Source: Nanobdellota archaeon (GTDB taxonomy: Archaea > Nanobdellota > Nanobdellia > Pacearchaeales > GW2011-AR1). Taken from it: DNA of 16,911 nucleotides. The notes beneath the pieces are model-generated. The model was given only the letters and a program-made list of their open reading frames with translations, was not told where the DNA came from and ran no database searches. Shown one piece after another: positions 1 through 7,201 of the stretch. The DNA is taken from contig JAHISS010000018.1 of assembly GCA_018817905.1 (NCBI GenBank), positions 1 to 16,911 of the forward strand. The letters run 5' to 3'. Made by a program: the position numbers and the translations under genes. The number at the start of each line of letters is the position of its first letter. Position 1 is the first letter of the stretch.

Positions 1-71
1 CCAACTTTGTTTTTTCTATAACCTTGTTTTACCGCAGACAATTTCTTACAAAATTGGCATTTTGTTTTCAT
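1..71 (-). CDS. Partial zinc-ribbon protein, probable transposase N-terminus
   Basis: The ATG lies at 71-69 and the frame stays open to the left edge, so only 23 codons are visible. The peptide begins MKTKCQFCKKLSAVKQGYRK. Its CxxC pair (Cys5, Cys8) followed by a basic stretch ending in KNKVG resembles the N-terminal zinc ribbon of many prokaryotic DDE transposases (IS1/IS1595-like types), where a second CxxC normally follows; that part is outside the window. Unlike the other genes here it has a strong Shine-Dalgarno, AGGAGG, with GGAGG at 80-84 and 8 bases of spacing. This suggests a different origin and fits an insertion sequence at the edge of the cluster. It could instead be another small zinc-ribbon protein. 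The start is firm; the transposase call is inference. Confidence 0.55.
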   Translation of the reverse strand, partial: MKTKCQFCKKLSAVKQGYRKNKV

Positions 72-75
72 AGCA

Positions 76-99
76 TTAACCTCCTTTCAGAGAGGTTAA
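76..99 (-). promoter_or_regulatory. Inverted repeat overlapping the Shine-Dalgarno of the left-edge gene
   Basis: A perfect 8-base inverted repeat, TTAACCTC (76-83) and GAGGTTAA (92-99), has an 8-base loop. On the minus-strand mRNA the second arm contains GAGG of the ribosome binding site. A transcript covering both arms could hide the site in a hairpin. The likely TATA box at 109-117 predicts a start near 87, inside the loop, so the gene's own transcript would lack the blocking arm while read-through transcripts would carry it. This resembles the protection known for IS10 and IS50 transposase genes. The repeat is seen; the mechanism is inferred. Confidence 0.5.
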
Positions 100-108
100 A
101 CTATCAAA

Positions 109-117
109 CTATATAAA
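109..117 (-). promoter_or_regulatory. TATA-like box for the left-edge gene
   Basis: On the minus strand the sequence reads TTTATATAG. An archaeal start about 26 bases downstream would fall near position 87, just before the Shine-Dalgarno, giving a short leader. Confidence 0.45.
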
Positions 118-154
118 TCTGACGTTAATTGGACAGTATCACAGAGAACAAAGA

Positions 155-164
155 TTAAAATACT
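155..164 (+). promoter_or_regulatory. TATA-like box for the gene at 184
   Basis: TTAAAATACT is centred about 25 bases before the ATG at 184. With no Shine-Dalgarno present, this predicts a leaderless or nearly leaderless transcript. Confidence 0.45.
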
Positions 165-183
165 CCTTTCTGTTAAACTATAA

Positions 184-633
184 ATGTATCCTAAATGGCA
201 CGCGCTGTCCGGAATAATTTTGGTAGCCCTGATTTGGATATTCATCCCGCAGATTAAAATACTTTATCTGATTCTGATTTTCGCAGCTGCTTTTCTGATC
301 GATTTTGATCATTATGCAATCGCTATTTTTAGAACAAAAAAATTCAGTCTGAAAAACGCTTTTGATTATTACGAAAAAGAACGTTTAAAAGAAATAAAAG
401 AAATAAAAAGAGGCATCAAAAGAAAAGGCGACTTTCACTTTTTTCACACAATAGAATTCCAAGCCCTCCTCGGAGTTTTAGGTTTCTTCTGGATAGGATT
501 TTTCTATCTTTTTGTCGGCATGGTTTTCCATTCACTCCTTGACTTAATTGACATGCTCTACAAGGGAAGAATCCACAGGAGAGAATTCTTTTTCTTCAAC
601 TGGGCGAGGAAAAGAAAAACTAAACAAAACTAA
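184..633 (+). CDS. Small membrane protein of the YdjM/DUF457-like metal-dependent hydrolase type
   Basis: The 149-residue protein has hydrophobic segments at about 10-48 and 93-122, and a basic, charged section between them. Conserved-looking polar residues sit in the pattern of the YdjM/DUF457 'membrane-bound metal-dependent hydrolase' group: His6 (KWHALSG), DFDH at 40-43, HFFH at 85-88, and FHSLLDLID at 115-123. The DxDH and HxxxD groups are candidate metal ligands in or near the membrane. The true substrate of this family is not settled, so only membrane location and possible metal binding are claimed. A TATA-like box 25 bases upstream supports the ATG. The 3' end overlaps the convergent gene at 620-895 by 14 bases. 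It has no obvious link to the sugar genes. Confidence 0.75.
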   Translation: MYPKWHALSGIILVALIWIFIPQIKILYLILIFAAAFLIDFDHYAIAIFRTKKFSLKNAFDYYEKERLKEIKEIKRGIKRKGDFHFFHTIEFQALLGVLGFFWIGFFYLFVGMVFHSLLDLIDMLYKGRIHRREFFFFNWARKRKTKQN

Positions 634-895
634 CAACGCCCTTAGCAACCAACAAAAAAGCAGGAATCCAAAGAAGTATCGAAGGCAAAGTGAAAGACAC
701 CGACAATATCAAAAGAATTGCAGAAAAAATATCAACCGCGCTCAAAACATCCCCTAAAAACAAGAACATTCCTTTCAAAAATAAAAGCCCTGCACAAAAA
801 AGAAGATATTGCGGCAAAACATCCATCCCAAAAATCAACATCAAAAAGGCAAGCGCTGCTGCAAAGTCTATTCCGCCGAGGATTTTAACTATCAT
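620..895 (-). CDS. Hypothetical small integral membrane protein
   Basis: The 91 residues are almost wholly hydrophobic, with about three to four predicted membrane helices (roughly 4-25, 28-48, 52-70 and 72-90) and only a few charges (Asp10, Lys41, Asp49, Asp55, Lys85). I do not recognise a named family. The ATG is at 895-893. A TATA-like stretch at 925-935 would place transcription start a few bases before it, and no Shine-Dalgarno is seen. It converges on the membrane-protein gene at 184-633 with a 14-base overlap of the 3' ends, so the two mRNAs share complementary tails. The opposite-strand reading of this region gives a lysine-rich peptide, as expected for the shadow of a hydrophobic gene. 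Confidence 0.7.
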   Translation of the reverse strand: MIVKILGGIDFAAALAFLMLIFGMDVLPQYLLFCAGLLFLKGMFLFLGDVLSAVDIFSAILLILSVSFTLPSILLWIPAFLLVAKGVVSFV

Positions 896-924
896 GGAAA
901 ATAAGAAAAGAGGTGGTTAATAAA

Positions 925-935
925 GTTTTATATCA
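925..935 (-). promoter_or_regulatory. TATA-like box for the gene at 620-895
   Basis: The minus strand reads TGATATAAAAC, about 30-40 bases before the ATG. It predicts a leader of several bases. It lies immediately upstream of the stop codon of the radical SAM gene, so the two minus-strand units are closely packed. Confidence 0.4.
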
Positions 936-940
936 ATCAG

Positions 941-2404
941 CTACGAGACATTTTTTAAATAATGAACTCTTAACATAGACAACTGTTCTTTAAACCGCTG
1001 TCCCGCCTCCCATCTGGAATAAAATGGAATTGAAAGAACCTTTATGACGTTCAACAAAGAATCGGAGTGTTTTTTAAAAACCCATTCCTTCAAAAAAAGA
1101 CCATGCATTCTACGCGGAAGTTTGTTCAGCAAAGGCAATATGACCTTCATATTATATGCTTCATTCTTATGTGGGTGTTTCAACAAAGATTCAGAGGCAT
1201 AGTTTCCAGTGCCTTCTACTATCCTATCAATAACTTCCTGGTCAATATATCCTTTTTTAAGAGATTCCACCATAAGGTCAGTTCCATAAAAAGGATAAAA
1301 AGTGTATGTGAATAACGAATCAGGGCATATCTTAAGATTAATGTTCATGGTTTCTAACATTTGCAAAGGAGTCTCATCAGGAAATCCGAAAATGTTAAAT
1401 GTGACAAGTTTTATTTTGTATTTCTTTATAATCTCAGAAGCACGGATTATCTGATCATTAGTCATATTCCTCTTTAGCACCTTATTTCTTATCTCACTGT
1501 TTCCGCTTTCAATCCCCATACCAACACAAGTACAGCCAGCGTTTTTCAAAGCTCGGATTATGTCTTCATCAACAAGATTTGCTCTGACTAAACAATAAAA
1601 TGGCAGATTAATTTCTTCTTTATATCTTTTACAAAGATCTAAAACCCACGTTTTATTAAGAATAAAAGTATCATCATAAAAGTGAACGCTCTTCGTACGA
1701 TACTTTTTTTTGTATAACTTCAACTCTTTTATTACAGAACCAATACTTCTAGTTCTAAGATAACAAGAATTAGTTCCTTTGTACAACTTTTGGAATTGAT
1801 GATTAAAACAATAAGTGCACTTATACGGGCATCCACGATTAGCCATAATATAAACTCGGTCAGTAAAACACCCGTATTTATAGAACAAGTCTTTATCCGG
1901 AAAAGGTAAACTATCTAAGTCACTAATCAAAGGCCTAACCTTATTCCTAATTATTTTATCTCCAACTTTGAACCAGATATTACGAGTATGATAACACTCT
2001 CTTCCAGATTCCATTTTATTTACAAGCTCCACTATTGCTCCTTCACCCTCCCCAACACACACCATATCAATATTTTTGTCCTCAATAACTTTCTCAGGTA
2101 TTATTGTTGGGTGAATTCCTCCAACAATAATTGGTATGTTGAACCGTTTTTTTATCCCACTAGCAACTTCCCTTACCCAAGGATAGATATTAGTGGTACA
2201 AGAAAAAAGAATCAAATCAGGTTTAAACTTTGCCACTTTTTTGAATATACTTTTATGATTGCTTTTCTTTGTTTTAATATAGAAAGTACCTTCAAGTCCA
2301 GATTCAAACGCCAAATCAGTGATGTGCCCAGCTTTTTTTAAAGCAGAAGAAAGATATTCAACCCCCATCCATTCAACACTCTTGAAAACAAATAAACATC
2401 TCAT
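941..2404 (-). CDS. B12-binding-domain radical SAM protein (BchE-like class)
   Basis: 487 residues. Residues 1-130 look like the Rossmann-type cobalamin-binding domain of BchE-type radical SAM enzymes, including IIVGGIHPTI near 92-101 and VCVGEGEGA near 115-123. The iron-sulfur motif CPYKCTYC follows, with Cys192, Cys196 and Cys199, and then a radical SAM barrel (VHFYDDTF, GMGIESG, FNIFGFPDET). The classical DxHxxG cobalamin ligand motif is not visible in the N-terminal domain, so B12 may bind base-off without a histidine ligand or not at all. Such proteins often methylate unactivated carbons or rearrange lipids and cofactors; the substrate here is unknown. The ATG overlaps the stop of the upstream FAD oxidoreductase gene as ATGA (2401-2404), so translation is probably coupled and the two may act in one pathway. 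Confidence 0.88.
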   Translation of the reverse strand: MRCLFVFKSVEWMGVEYLSSALKKAGHITDLAFESGLEGTFYIKTKKSNHKSIFKKVAKFKPDLILFSCTTNIYPWVREVASGIKKRFNIPIIVGGIHPTIIPEKVIEDKNIDMVCVGEGEGAIVELVNKMESGRECYHTRNIWFKVGDKIIRNKVRPLISDLDSLPFPDKDLFYKYGCFTDRVYIMANRGCPYKCTYCFNHQFQKLYKGTNSCYLRTRSIGSVIKELKLYKKKYRTKSVHFYDDTFILNKTWVLDLCKRYKEEINLPFYCLVRANLVDEDIIRALKNAGCTCVGMGIESGNSEIRNKVLKRNMTNDQIIRASEIIKKYKIKLVTFNIFGFPDETPLQMLETMNINLKICPDSLFTYTFYPFYGTDLMVESLKKGYIDQEVIDRIVEGTGNYASESLLKHPHKNEAYNMKVILPLLNKLPRRMHGLFLKEWVFKKHSDSLLNVIKVLSIPFYSRWEAGQRFKEQLSMLRVHYLKNVS

Positions 2405-3930
2405 TTTCCAGAACCCCTGCTGCCATTATAATCACCCCTGTCTTCAAGAACCATCCAATTATATGCCTTTTTTTCGACGGAATCCTCCCCAACCTTAATC
2501 TGGCCTTTCTCAAAATATTCTGCTTCAGAGCCAGACTTTTCAAAATCATATTTTTTCCCTTCAAGAATACTTCTGGCAGCAAGAATCCCCATTTCAAGAC
2601 TATGGTCTTGATTATTATATTTAAATCTTCCAGGCCTCCCAACATAAAACAAATTTTCAAAACTATCTAAATATGACTTTATAGTTTCCAAGTATCCTTG
2701 ATATTTAAGATCATACACTGGATAAACATTTTTTCTTTTGATAAGATAATATTTTCTTACTTCTGTTCTTTTAACAAAACCCAATTTTTCAAGTTCTTTA
2801 ATTGTCATCTCGAAAACTTCTTCTTTCGACATGTTCCAGGTTTTATCGTTTTCAAAAACAAAATACTCCACAAATAAAGAAGTTTTATCTTGGGGCGCCA
2901 TATCCTTGCTAAAGTTTTTCATCTCGGCAATCCTCCCAAAAGGTATGTGCTTATCTGGGAAATAAACCCAGTTATCTTTCATCACACTTTGCTTATCAAT
3001 TGTTAGAAATAAATAAACCTGAGACCTCCACTTAAGATTTTTTGCAGCCTGCAAAACTATTTTAGGTGGTTTAGGAAAGAGGAATCCAAGAAATTCGGTT
3101 ATTGGGACAGATTCAACTAAAAATTTAGGATTTATAGTTTTCTTTTTTCCTTTGAAATTCAATTCTACTTCAACAATCTTAGAATTTTTATGCTTTATTT
3201 TCTTAGGAAAACTTTTAGTAATCACCTTGCTTCCACCTTCACCAAGTTTTTTAGCAATAGTATCATAAATCAAACCAGTTCCATATTGGGGGTAATAAAA
3301 CTGGTCAACAAGAGTTTTAATATTATTCTTCCCTTTTTTCTTAAATATTACACTTTTAGTTGCACTAATTAGATTCAATCCTTTAATTCTTTGTTTTGCC
3401 CAATCAGGATGAATATATTTACAAGGCATTCCCCATATTTTTTCTGTGTAATTTATCATATTCATCTCAGAAAGAGATCTTCCAAAATTTGCTATGACAT
3501 AATCTTCAAAGCTAACAATCTTTTTACCAAGTATTTTATAATCAATAAATGCAAAGATATAATCCAGTCCAATATTCATAGACTTTAAGATTCCAAGATT
3601 TTTAAAAGCCTGAGATGCATTAATAGGATAATCGTAAAATTTACCGTCTATGTACTGCCTTGTAAGACGTGGAACTTCTAACCACTTTTCATGTAAAAGC
3701 TCTTCTATAAATGAATAGAGATAAGGATTTTTTGAAAAAAATCGGTGTGGGCCAATGTCTGTTCTAAAAACATTTTTTCCTTCTTTAAAGACAAATGTTT
3801 TAGCAAGACCCCCAACGCAATCCTCTTTCTCAATAGTTGTAGACTTTTTGCCTGCTTTCAATAGTTCCATAGAACAAGCCATTCCAGCAGGGCCACCCCC
3901 AATAATTAAAATCTCTTCATCCTTTTTCAT
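2401..3930 (-). CDS. FAD-dependent oxidoreductase, UDP-galactopyranose mutase / protoporphyrinogen oxidase-like
   Basis: About 509 residues. The N-terminus has a dinucleotide-binding fold, ILIIGGGPAGMACSMELL, followed by an acidic residue ending the second strand (TIEKEDCVGGLAKT). Next come GPHRFF and a YIDGKFYDYPIN segment of the type seen in UDP-galactopyranose-mutase-like proteins. The C-terminus has the FAD-closing segment YVGRPGRFKYNNQDHS followed by an MG and AA pair. Proteins of this kind are common in surface-polysaccharide clusters and are variously annotated; mutase, oxidase or reductase activity cannot be decided here. I start at ATG 3930 rather than the adjacent TTG at 3933 because a TATA-like box (3953-3961) sits about 27 bases upstream, predicting a leaderless mRNA. 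It is first in an operon with the radical SAM gene, with a 4-base overlap. Confidence 0.85.
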   Translation of the reverse strand: MKKDEEILIIGGGPAGMACSMELLKAGKKSTTIEKEDCVGGLAKTFVFKEGKNVFRTDIGPHRFFSKNPYLYSFIEELLHEKWLEVPRLTRQYIDGKFYDYPINASQAFKNLGILKSMNIGLDYIFAFIDYKILGKKIVSFEDYVIANFGRSLSEMNMINYTEKIWGMPCKYIHPDWAKQRIKGLNLISATKSVIFKKKGKNNIKTLVDQFYYPQYGTGLIYDTIAKKLGEGGSKVITKSFPKKIKHKNSKIVEVELNFKGKKKTINPKFLVESVPITEFLGFLFPKPPKIVLQAAKNLKWRSQVYLFLTIDKQSVMKDNWVYFPDKHIPFGRIAEMKNFSKDMAPQDKTSLFVEYFVFENDKTWNMSKEEVFEMTIKELEKLGFVKRTEVRKYYLIKRKNVYPVYDLKYQGYLETIKSYLDSFENLFYVGRPGRFKYNNQDHSLEMGILAARSILEGKKYDFEKSGSEAEYFEKGQIKVGEDSVEKKAYNWMVLEDRGDYNGSRGSGK

Positions 3931-3951
3931 CAATTACAGAGTTTTTCAGCA

Positions 3952-3965
3952 GCTTATATATTTTT
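3952..3965 (-). promoter_or_regulatory. TATA-like promoter of the FAD oxidoreductase / radical SAM operon
   Basis: The minus strand reads AAAAATATATAAGC, centred about 27 bases before ATG 3930. This matches archaeal TATA spacing for a leaderless transcript and decides the ATG over the TTG three bases upstream. Confidence 0.5.
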
Positions 3966-4027
3966 TGTAGATAAAGGGATTAGATATTCCGATACCCTAA
4001 TTAAGCATCCATGGTTCTGCTTTACTA

Positions 4028-4050
4028 CCATTAATTTTATAAATTAATGG
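4028..4050. promoter_or_regulatory. Palindrome containing a TATA-like core, divergent intergenic region
   Basis: Arms CCATTAATTT (4028-4037) and AAATTAATGG (4041-4050) are perfect inverted repeats around a TAT spacer. The centre reads TTTTATAAAT, a good TATA box for the rightward methyltransferase gene, predicting a start near 4065. A 10-base-arm palindrome over the promoter core could be a repressor operator, or simply a symmetrical TATA/BRE region. The symmetry is seen; the role is inferred. Confidence 0.45.
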
Positions 4051-4070
4051 GGTGGTAATCAATCAGGAAC

Positions 4071-4112
4071 ATGTTAAGTGCAATACTATTCGCAATGTCT
4101 CTATACAAATGA
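4071..4112 (+). CDS. Possible 13-codon upstream ORF overlapping the methyltransferase start
   Basis: ATG at 4071 opens a frame encoding MLSAILFAMSLYK and stops with TGA at 4110-4112. The stop overlaps the ATG of the methyltransferase (4109-4111) in the ATGA arrangement used for coupled translation. The ATG lies about 32 bases after the centre of the TATA-like palindrome, close to the predicted transcript 5' end. It may be a leaderless short ORF that delivers ribosomes to the downstream start, which has no Shine-Dalgarno. It could also be chance, as it is only 13 codons. Confidence 0.3.
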   Translation: MLSAILFAMSLYK

Positions 4113-5101
4113 TATCAATTGAATATTCTCAACTAAAAAAAGAAGCAGAAGAATATCTTAAATGGACTGAGAAAAATCTACCCCCTTCATTTAAATGGCA
4201 CAAATTCAATGACTGGAGACAATGGAATAAGATTGCAAAAGAGGGGGCTGGCTCTGAAACAAGATTCCCATTTACACACTACGGATCAACTATGCCAGTT
4301 TATTTATCACTAATTAGATATCTAAATAGGATTAAAATAAAAAAAGGAATGAAACTCATCGAACTTGGTTGTGGTACAGGAAGAGGCGTAAGTTACATTA
4401 AGGTTAATTTTCCTAAATTAGAAGTCCATGGCGTTGACTACTGCAAAGAGAGCATAGAGCACGGAAAAAAATTTTACAGCAAAACAGGAACAATATTTAA
4501 TCAAGTCAAGGCACAAGGAACACATCTCCCAGACTCTTCATTTAATTTCGTTATCTCTTCCCATGTGATAGAGCATCTGACAAAAAAAGAGGGCAAAAAA
4601 TTCATGGAAGAAATCTATAGACTCTTAAAAGAAGGAGGATATGCTTTTGTAGGAACTCCAAACAGAAAACAAGGACAAGATTTTTATGCCCAAAATCCAA
4701 AGGATGACAAAAAATATAGGTTAAACCCAGCGCACGAACATGAATATACTTTCGTTGAATTTAACGATTTAGGACTGGGGGTGTTTGGAAAGAATTTAAA
4801 GATAGACCTCATAAAAAGCCAGCCATTCAATAAACTTTTTATTTCAGGGATTAAAAAAGCGAGTGGAAAATTATTAAACCCTCCTTACAGGTTATTAAGA
4901 GACTTCCTTCCAAAAAATTTATTTGACGGGATAAATAAAATTGGGTTGGCTTCAACCATGAAATTGAATAACATAAGTTATTCTGACTTGCTTTTAAACA
5001 GCTTTATTAAAAGAGAAAAAGACATAGACAGAAACAAAGCAGACACTTTTCTATTGGTATGTCACAGACCCAAAGCGCGACTGTTACAAAATCCCCAATA
5101 G
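4109..5101 (+). CDS. Class I SAM-dependent methyltransferase
   Basis: 330 residues from this ATG. The SAM-binding motif I, LIELGCGTGRG, lies near residues 83-93, followed by VHGVDYCKESI, which supplies the acidic ribose contact. The post-motif SFNFVISSHVIEHL and LKEGGYAFVGTPNR are typical of Methyltransf_11/23-type small-molecule or sugar methyltransferases. The roughly 150-residue C-terminal part has no motif I recognise. An upstream in-frame GTG at 4052 would add 19 residues, but it lies only about 13 bases from the TATA-like core, so a transcript would probably start after it; I prefer ATG 4109. It is the first of three rightward genes with the glycosyltransferase and flippase, which suggests a role in glycan decoration; the acceptor is unknown. 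Confidence 0.83.
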   Translation: MISIEYSQLKKEAEEYLKWTEKNLPPSFKWHKFNDWRQWNKIAKEGAGSETRFPFTHYGSTMPVYLSLIRYLNRIKIKKGMKLIELGCGTGRGVSYIKVNFPKLEVHGVDYCKESIEHGKKFYSKTGTIFNQVKAQGTHLPDSSFNFVISSHVIEHLTKKEGKKFMEEIYRLLKEGGYAFVGTPNRKQGQDFYAQNPKDDKKYRLNPAHEHEYTFVEFNDLGLGVFGKNLKIDLIKSQPFNKLFISGIKKASGKLLNPPYRLLRDFLPKNLFDGINKIGLASTMKLNNISYSDLLLNSFIKREKDIDRNKADTFLLVCHRPKARLLQNPQ

Positions 5102-5106
5102 ATATA

Positions 5107-5115
5107 TTTTTATAC
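5107..5115 (+). promoter_or_regulatory. TATA-like box for the PMT-like gene
   Basis: TTTTTATAC is centred 25 bases before ATG 5136, predicting a leaderless mRNA despite only 34 bases between the two genes. Confidence 0.5.
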
Positions 5116-5135
5116 TTTTTTAATAATAATAACAA

Positions 5136-6962
5136 ATGAGTAATGAAACAGTGGGCAATCGTATTTTAAATAAAAGTGTTGACTTCATCTTCTCCAAAAA
5201 TAACGCAAAATATCTGCTGTTAATCATGATTATGGGCGCAATTCTAAGAGGGATTGTGGCAAATAATGTTGGCCCAGTAGCGGATGAGGTGGTTTTTGGG
5301 ACCCACGCCATTGATATAATAAGCTCCGGAGTAATAAATAATCAAAATCAAGCCCAGGTTTGGTTTTATCTCACAGATATTTCATATAAGATTTTTGGGG
5401 TAACTTCTATCGGGGGAAGATTTCTATCTATCTTTTTCGGAACTTTAACTATCCTGCTGGTTTACCTTTTAGGAAAAAGAATTTTTAATGAGAAAATTGC
5501 TTTAATCGCCGCATTTTTGTTTTCAGTCTCCGCGTATTTTATAAGGTATGCCCTAATGGAAATGGATGAGGCAATGATATTTTTTGTGTTATTCTCTATT
5601 TATTTATTCATTAAAGGGTTGGAAGAGAAAAAGAAAATATCTTATCTTTCTGTTCTGTTTATGGCTGTAGCAGTTCTAATCAAACCAATTGCTATTCCAT
5701 TTGCTTTTCCATTAATCATATACTTTTTCTATTTTATAAAAAAAGAGCCTGTTGGAGAAAGGAAAAAATTTCTGAATAAAAATTACAAAAGGATTGTTTT
5801 GTCAATCATTTTATTCCTATTTTTAATGATGCCTGTTTTCGCATATAACATCATACTATACAAACAAAAAGGAATAACAGACATCCAGTTCTCTCGATTT
5901 TTCAATATAAATAGAGAGGTATTTGCAGGGTTAGCTGGTTATGACCAAACATTTTCAATCGATGTACTTTTTTCAGTTGGGCTGTCTTCGGCCTTTGATG
6001 CTTTTTCGTTATATGACCCAGCAATATCACTATTGGCTTTGGGAGGATTTTTTTTAATACTCTTTAAAAAAGAGTACAAAAAGGGCAAAGCAATCGTCCT
6101 CTTACACGCAATTCCATTTATATTCATAGCTGGCACAGCTTATTTAGCAACACATTTCGCCTCTTTTGTTCCGTTACTGTCTTTATCGGCAGCAGTCTTT
6201 ATACATTCTATGTCAAAAATTTTCAAAAAAGAAAAAAATCAAAAAGTTTTAATCTTTACCTTTCTCGCTTTAGTATTTATAATCAATATTTATTTATTAA
6301 TGCCAAATCTCACAAGCAAATCAGCGGTTTTCAAGTTAAGAGATTATGCAATTTCAAACTTCAATGAAAACGATATAATTATAGCTGATGCAAGGATTTA
6401 TCGAGGGAGAATTGCTTGGATGCTTAATGATAAAGCTTATTTGGAATCTTCTCATTTTCAAGAGTTATTAAAGATAAATCAGGGGTTGCCAAAAACTACT
6501 CAAGCAGATCTTTACTTTATAGAATGTGTCCCAGATGATTGTGGATGGGGGACAATTAGTAATCAACCAGAGTTTAATCAAAGTGTAGAACAACTTGTAG
6601 AGTTTATGGGAAATAATAGTGTTCAAGAAAAAATAATTTACGGCGGAGGAGAAGAATTTCCGGGCGAGCCATACTTTAAAGTTTATAAAATTAGAATTGA
6701 CACAAATCCACAAATTTATTCAGTTATTTATCAGACTCATGACTGGTTTTATTATCCAGTGGGGTGGGCAAAAGATGACTGGTATGATAAATACACTCCT
6801 AGCGGAATCTTTCAAATATCTCTTAATCGCATTGGAAAGACAGCGTTATGGATAGCAGTAATTACAGCAATGCTCTCTCCGGTAGTTCTACTAAAGATTA
6901 CTCGGGAGGTGTTTATGAAACCAAAAACACTTACACAATTAGGCCCTTCACACCCCGCCTAA
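5136..6962 (+). CDS. Membrane glycosyltransferase, PMT/ArnT-like (GT39/GT83 type)
   Basis: 608 residues. After a first membrane helix (about 26-44) comes an acidic loop motif, VADEVVF, with Asp50-Glu51; this is the catalytic position in dolichyl-phosphate-mannose protein mannosyltransferases and ArnT-like enzymes. A second acidic group, MEMDEAM, follows near 144-150. The region to about residue 390 is rich in hydrophobic segments, roughly ten helices. Residues about 395-560 form a soluble domain with Cys-containing EC and DDCGW motifs, and one more helix lies near 567-590. Such enzymes transfer a sugar from a polyprenyl-phosphate donor on the outer face of the membrane. The acceptor (protein, lipid or glycan) cannot be told. 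Its own promoter is at 5107-5115. It precedes the flippase, fitting assembly of a surface glycan. Confidence 0.8.
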   Translation: MSNETVGNRILNKSVDFIFSKNNAKYLLLIMIMGAILRGIVANNVGPVADEVVFGTHAIDIISSGVINNQNQAQVWFYLTDISYKIFGVTSIGGRFLSIFFGTLTILLVYLLGKRIFNEKIALIAAFLFSVSAYFIRYALMEMDEAMIFFVLFSIYLFIKGLEEKKKISYLSVLFMAVAVLIKPIAIPFAFPLIIYFFYFIKKEPVGERKKFLNKNYKRIVLSIILFLFLMMPVFAYNIILYKQKGITDIQFSRFFNINREVFAGLAGYDQTFSIDVLFSVGLSSAFDAFSLYDPAISLLALGGFFLILFKKEYKKGKAIVLLHAIPFIFIAGTAYLATHFASFVPLLSLSAAVFIHSMSKIFKKEKNQKVLIFTFLALVFIINIYLLMPNLTSKSAVFKLRDYAISNFNENDIIIADARIYRGRIAWMLNDKAYLESSHFQELLKINQGLPKTTQADLYFIECVPDDCGWGTISNQPEFNQSVEQLVEFMGNNSVQEKIIYGGGEEFPGEPYFKVYKIRIDTNPQIYSVIYQTHDWFYYPVGWAKDDWYDKYTPSGIFQISLNRIGKTALWIAVITAMLSPVVLLKITREVFMKPKTLTQLGPSHPA

Positions 6963-7171
6963 TATTTCTTTAAACTAATAATTCTCAAGATAAGTGGTAT
7001 GTCAAAAAAGCGTAAATATTAATGCGAACACACATTCTTTATAATCTTCCCAATAAAACTTTCTCTGTCTTTGCTATTTTTTTATATTGGACTCATACAA
7101 TTCCTATGATTTCAAGGTAAAACAAGTTTCCAGGAGAAATCAAGAATTTTTTATAAAAAGCCCACAGCAAC

Positions 7172-7180
7172 AAATAAAAA
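7172..7180 (+). promoter_or_regulatory. TATA-like box for the flippase gene
   Basis: AAATAAAAA is centred about 25 bases before ATG 7202. A stronger-looking TTTTTTATAAAAAG lies at about 7147-7160 and would give a leader of some 20 bases; I cannot choose between them. Confidence 0.3.
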
Positions 7181-7201
7181 GCAGAGGTCTGTTTAACTAC
7201 T

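Noticed and set aside
548..757. 69-codon plus-strand ORF overlapping the first membrane-protein gene
   Set aside because: Low-complexity Asn/Lys/Arg peptide without a promoter, running through the end of one real gene and antisense to another.
690..920. 76-codon plus-strand ORF rich in Lys and Ser
   Set aside because: It is the antisense shadow of the hydrophobic membrane protein at 620-895, which has a TATA-like box and a convincing membrane profile.
1988..2341. 117-codon plus-strand ORF
   Set aside because: Antisense to the B12-binding domain of the radical SAM gene; composition is that of a shadow frame.
7022..7120. 32-codon plus-strand ORF between the PMT-like and flippase genes
   Set aside because: No TATA-like box at the right spacing, no Shine-Dalgarno and no recognisable motif; the 239-base gap appears to hold only the flippase promoter.
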